Shown piece after piece: positions 62,043 through 64,000 of a DNA stretch of 64,000 bases. How positions within the stretch are numbered: the stretch's first letter is position 1; each line of letters starts with the position of its first letter. This DNA is from CAVRAZ01 sp963719135 (GTDB taxonomy: Bacteria > Pseudomonadota > Gammaproteobacteria > DSM-19610): contig CAVRAZ010000002.1 of the NCBI GenBank assembly GCA_963719135.1, positions 186,001 through 250,000 on the forward strand, read 5' to 3'. Under the pieces are notes generated by a model that made no database searches, was not told where the DNA came from, and worked only from the letters and a program-made list of their open reading frames with translations. A program made the translations under genes and the position numbers.

Positions 62043-64000
62043 TCAGCGATCCGCCGACAGTTCCTTCAGCCCGTAGAGAATATCCAGCGCCTGGCGCGGC
62101 GATAGCCGATCGGGGTCGATCCCTTCCATCGCGTCCACCAGCGGATGATCGGCGGGTTGCCTGAACAGGTCGATCTGTTTCTGATCCGCTGGCGGCGGCG
62201 AAGGCGTCTCGCTCTGCCGCTCCAGTTCGCGCAGACGCTTGCGCGCGAGTTCCAGCACGTCTCCGGGAACGCCGGCGAGTGCCGCGACCTGCAGGCCGTA
62301 GCTGCGGTCGGCCGGCCCGTCTTTCACTTCGTGCAGGAACACGATGCGGTCGCTGTGTTCGACCGCGTCGAGATGCACGTTGGCGATGCCGTCGTGCCCG
62401 GCGCCGAGCGCGGTCAGCTCGAAATAGTGGGTCGCGAACAGCGTCATCGCGCCGATCGCGGCGAGTTTCGTGGCGACCGCCCAGGCCAACGACAGGCCGT
62501 CGTAGGTGCTGGTGCCGCGGCCGATCTCGTCCATCAGCACCAAGCTGTCGCGGCCGGCGTTGTTGAGGATGTTCGCGGTCTCGGTCATTTCCACCATAAA
62601 GGTCGAACGCCCGCCGGCGAGATCGTCGTTGGCGCCGATGCGCGTGAAGATCCGGTCGACCGGTCCGATTTCGGCGGCTTCGGCGGGTACGAAGCTGCCC
62701 ATGTGCGCGAGCAGAACAATCAGCGCGGCCTGGCGCATGTAGGTCGACTTGCCGCCCATGTTCGGGCCGGTGATGATCAGCATGCGCCGCTCCGCATCCA
62801 GCGTGACGTCGTTGGGGACGAACGGCTGGCCGGAAACCTGTTCGACTACCGGGTGGCGGCCGGCGCGGATGCGCAGGCCGGGCGTGTCGCTCAACGCCGG
62901 CCGCGACCAGTTCAAGGTGCCGGCGCGTTCGCCGAGGGTCACCATGACATCCAGTTCCGCGAGCGCCTCGGAGCAGCGCATCAGGTCGTTCAGGTGACCG
63001 GCCAGTTCGTCGAGCAGTTCGTCGTAGAGCGACTTTTCCCGCGCCAGCGAGCGGCTGCGCGCGCTCAGCACCTTGTCTTCGTGTGCCTTGAGTTCCGGCG
63101 TGACGTAGCGTTCGACACCCTTCAGCGTCTGCCGCCGCTGGTAGTCGTCCGGCACCCTGTCCGCGGCGGTGCGGCTGACCTCGATGTAGTAACCGTGCAC
63201 GCGGTTGTAGCGAATCTTGAGATTGGCGATGCCGCTGCGCTCGCGTTCGCGCACTTCCATGCCGACCAACAGCTCGTCGCCGTGTTCGCTGAGCAGCCGC
63301 AGTTCGTCCAGTTCGGCGTCGTAACCCGTCGCGATCACGCCGCCGTCGCGCAACAGCACCGCCGGCGTCTCGAACAGGGCGCGCTGCAGCAGCGCATGCA
63401 GTTCGGGGAAGTCGCCGATGCCGGCCGACAGGTGGTTCAGCAGCGGATCGTCGACCGTTTTCAACTGATCCTGCAGCGCGGGCAGGGTGTCCAGCGCAGC
63501 GCGCAGCGCGCTGAGGTCGCGCGGGCGCGCCGATTTGAGCGCCACCCGCGAGAGGATGCGCTGCATGTCGGCGATGCCGCGCAACGGCTCGTGCAACGCA
63601 GGGTGAAGCTGGGTTTCCAGCAGCGTGTCGATGCATTGATGGCGTTCGCCGAGAACCCCGGCATCGCGCAGCGGGCGGTTCAGCCAGCGCCGCATCAGGC
63701 GGGCGCCCATCGCCGTGGCGCAATGGTCGAGCACGCCGGCCAGGCTGTGTTCGCGCCGCCCCGACTGCGCCTGTTCCAGCTCCAGGTTGCGGCGCGTCGC
63801 GGCGTCGATGATGACGCTGTCCTCGTGGCGTTCCACTTTGAGCCCGGTCAGGTGCGGCAGGGACGCACGCTGGGTGTCCTTCACGTATTGCAGCAGCGCG
63901 CCGGCGGCGCCGACGGCAACGCGCATGTCCTGGCAGCCAAAGCCCTCCAGGTCGCGCGTTCCGAACTGCGCGGTCAACTGGCGCGACGCGCTGCCCGTGT
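62043..64000 (-). CDS. mutS: DNA mismatch repair protein MutS, C-terminal part
   Basis: Mismatch-recognition ATPase; the window holds about the last 652 residues, and the frame is still open at 64000, so the N-terminal mismatch-binding domain (with the FxE motif) lies outside. Visible parts: connector end (QFGTRDLEGFG), core/lever domain (SGRREHSLAGVLDHCATAMG, LMRRWLNRPLRD), clamp with RVHGYYIEVSR, and ATPase domain with Walker A GPNMGGKSTYMRQ, Walker B DEIGRGTSTYDGLSLAWA and FATHYFELT. A C-terminal tail with the helix-turn-helix DPDRLSPRQALDILYGLKEL completes it. Confidence 0.97.
   Translation of the reverse strand, partial: TGSASRQLTAQFGTRDLEGFGCQDMRVAVGAAGALLQYVKDTQRASLPHLTGLKVERHEDSVIIDAATRRNLELEQAQSGRREHSLAGVLDHCATAMGARLMRRWLNRPLRDAGVLGERHQCIDTLLETQLHPALHEPLRGIADMQRILSRVALKSARPRDLSALRAALDTLPALQDQLKTVDDPLLNHLSAGIGDFPELHALLQRALFETPAVLLRDGGVIATGYDAELDELRLLSEHGDELLVGMEVRERERSGIANLKIRYNRVHGYYIEVSRTAADRVPDDYQRRQTLKGVERYVTPELKAHEDKVLSARSRSLAREKSLYDELLDELAGHLNDLMRCSEALAELDVMVTLGERAGTLNWSRPALSDTPGLRIRAGRHPVVEQVSGQPFVPNDVTLDAERRMLIITGPNMGGKSTYMRQAALIVLLAHMGSFVPAEAAEIGPVDRIFTRIGANDDLAGGRSTFMVEMTETANILNNAGRDSLVLMDEIGRGTSTYDGLSLAWAVATKLAAIGAMTLFATHYFELTALGAGHDGIANVHLDAVEHSDRIVFLHEVKDGPADRSYGLQVAALAGVPGDVLELARKRLRELERQSETPSPPPADQKQIDLFRQPADHPLVDAMEGIDPDRLSPRQALDILYGLKELSADR

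Noticed and set aside
61987..63723. 578-codon minus-strand frame overlapping mutS in another frame
   Set aside because: Arg/Ala-rich shadow of mutS without family similarity.

Overview
The window is a high-GC bacterial chromosome segment, almost certainly from a gammaproteobacterium. The evidence is the gene order: rpsF-rpsR-(membrane protein)-rplI-dnaB-alr-radA, ypjD/corB next to ffh, ffh-rpsP-rimM-trmD-rplS, xerD-dsbC and rnr-rlmB. Sucrose synthesis genes of the kind used to make an osmolyte, together with an NhaD-type Na+/H+ antiporter, suggest a moderately halophilic or alkaliphilic lineage (for example Chromatiales-like); that placement is inference. Nearly everything is chromosomal housekeeping. 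I see no CRISPR array, no prophage and no complete transposase gene.

Layout. 1-4442: 3' end of sucA (no sucB follows), nhaD, and a catalase-related peroxidase. 4443-5700: a tiny membrane protein, a decayed integron-integrase-like fragment and tRNA-Leu(CAG). 5762-9502: rnr, an OmpA-type lipoprotein and rlmB. 9594-10796: uppP between two inverted copies of a MITE-like element. 10911-17771: the rpsF ribosomal operon, then dnaB-alr-radA. 17865-19941: a perfect FNR box driving a cyclic-nucleotide-binding-domain protein, then a glycine-zipper protein and a divergent Crp/Fnr regulator with unusual cysteines. 20614-23382: a small accessory cassette (PqqD-like protein, Tat-leader peptide, HprK-related kinase, nucleotidyltransferase) with two apparent single-base frameshifts. 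23492-26711: ypjD, PqiA-like, corB-like, msrB. 26976-31638: a metallo-beta-lactamase-fold hydrolase, ffh, a candidate antisense-strand sRNA, and rpsP-rimM-trmD-rplS.

31809-36473: ogt, htpG, a DsbA-family protein, a secreted unknown, hslR and a Nudix hydrolase. 36515-43611 (minus strand): a degenerate tandem-receiver protein followed by sps-spp-fructokinase-sucrose synthase, which together can make and recycle sucrose. 43967-47023: MoxR ATPase, a metallopeptidase/VWA-like protein, and adk. 47577-52553: a GGDEF diguanylate cyclase, a thioredoxin-like protein, mobA-moeA and xerD. 52599-54517: dsbC, a long inverted repeat, and a thioredoxin-TPR protein. 54600-61212: AddAB-type recombination nuclease/helicase with fdxA. 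61488-64000: a small unknown gene, an inverted-repeat element, and the 3' part of mutS, which runs off the window.

The most interesting material is the 20.6-23.4 kb cassette, whose PqqD-like + HprK-related kinase + nucleotidyltransferase set resembles tailoring genes of some lasso-peptide clusters without the macrolactam-forming enzymes. Other leads are the FNR-box promoter, the candidate small RNA with three AAnAAYAA motifs between ffh and rpsP, the paired MITEs around uppP, the integron-integrase relic, and the sucrose cluster with a degenerate receiver protein upstream.
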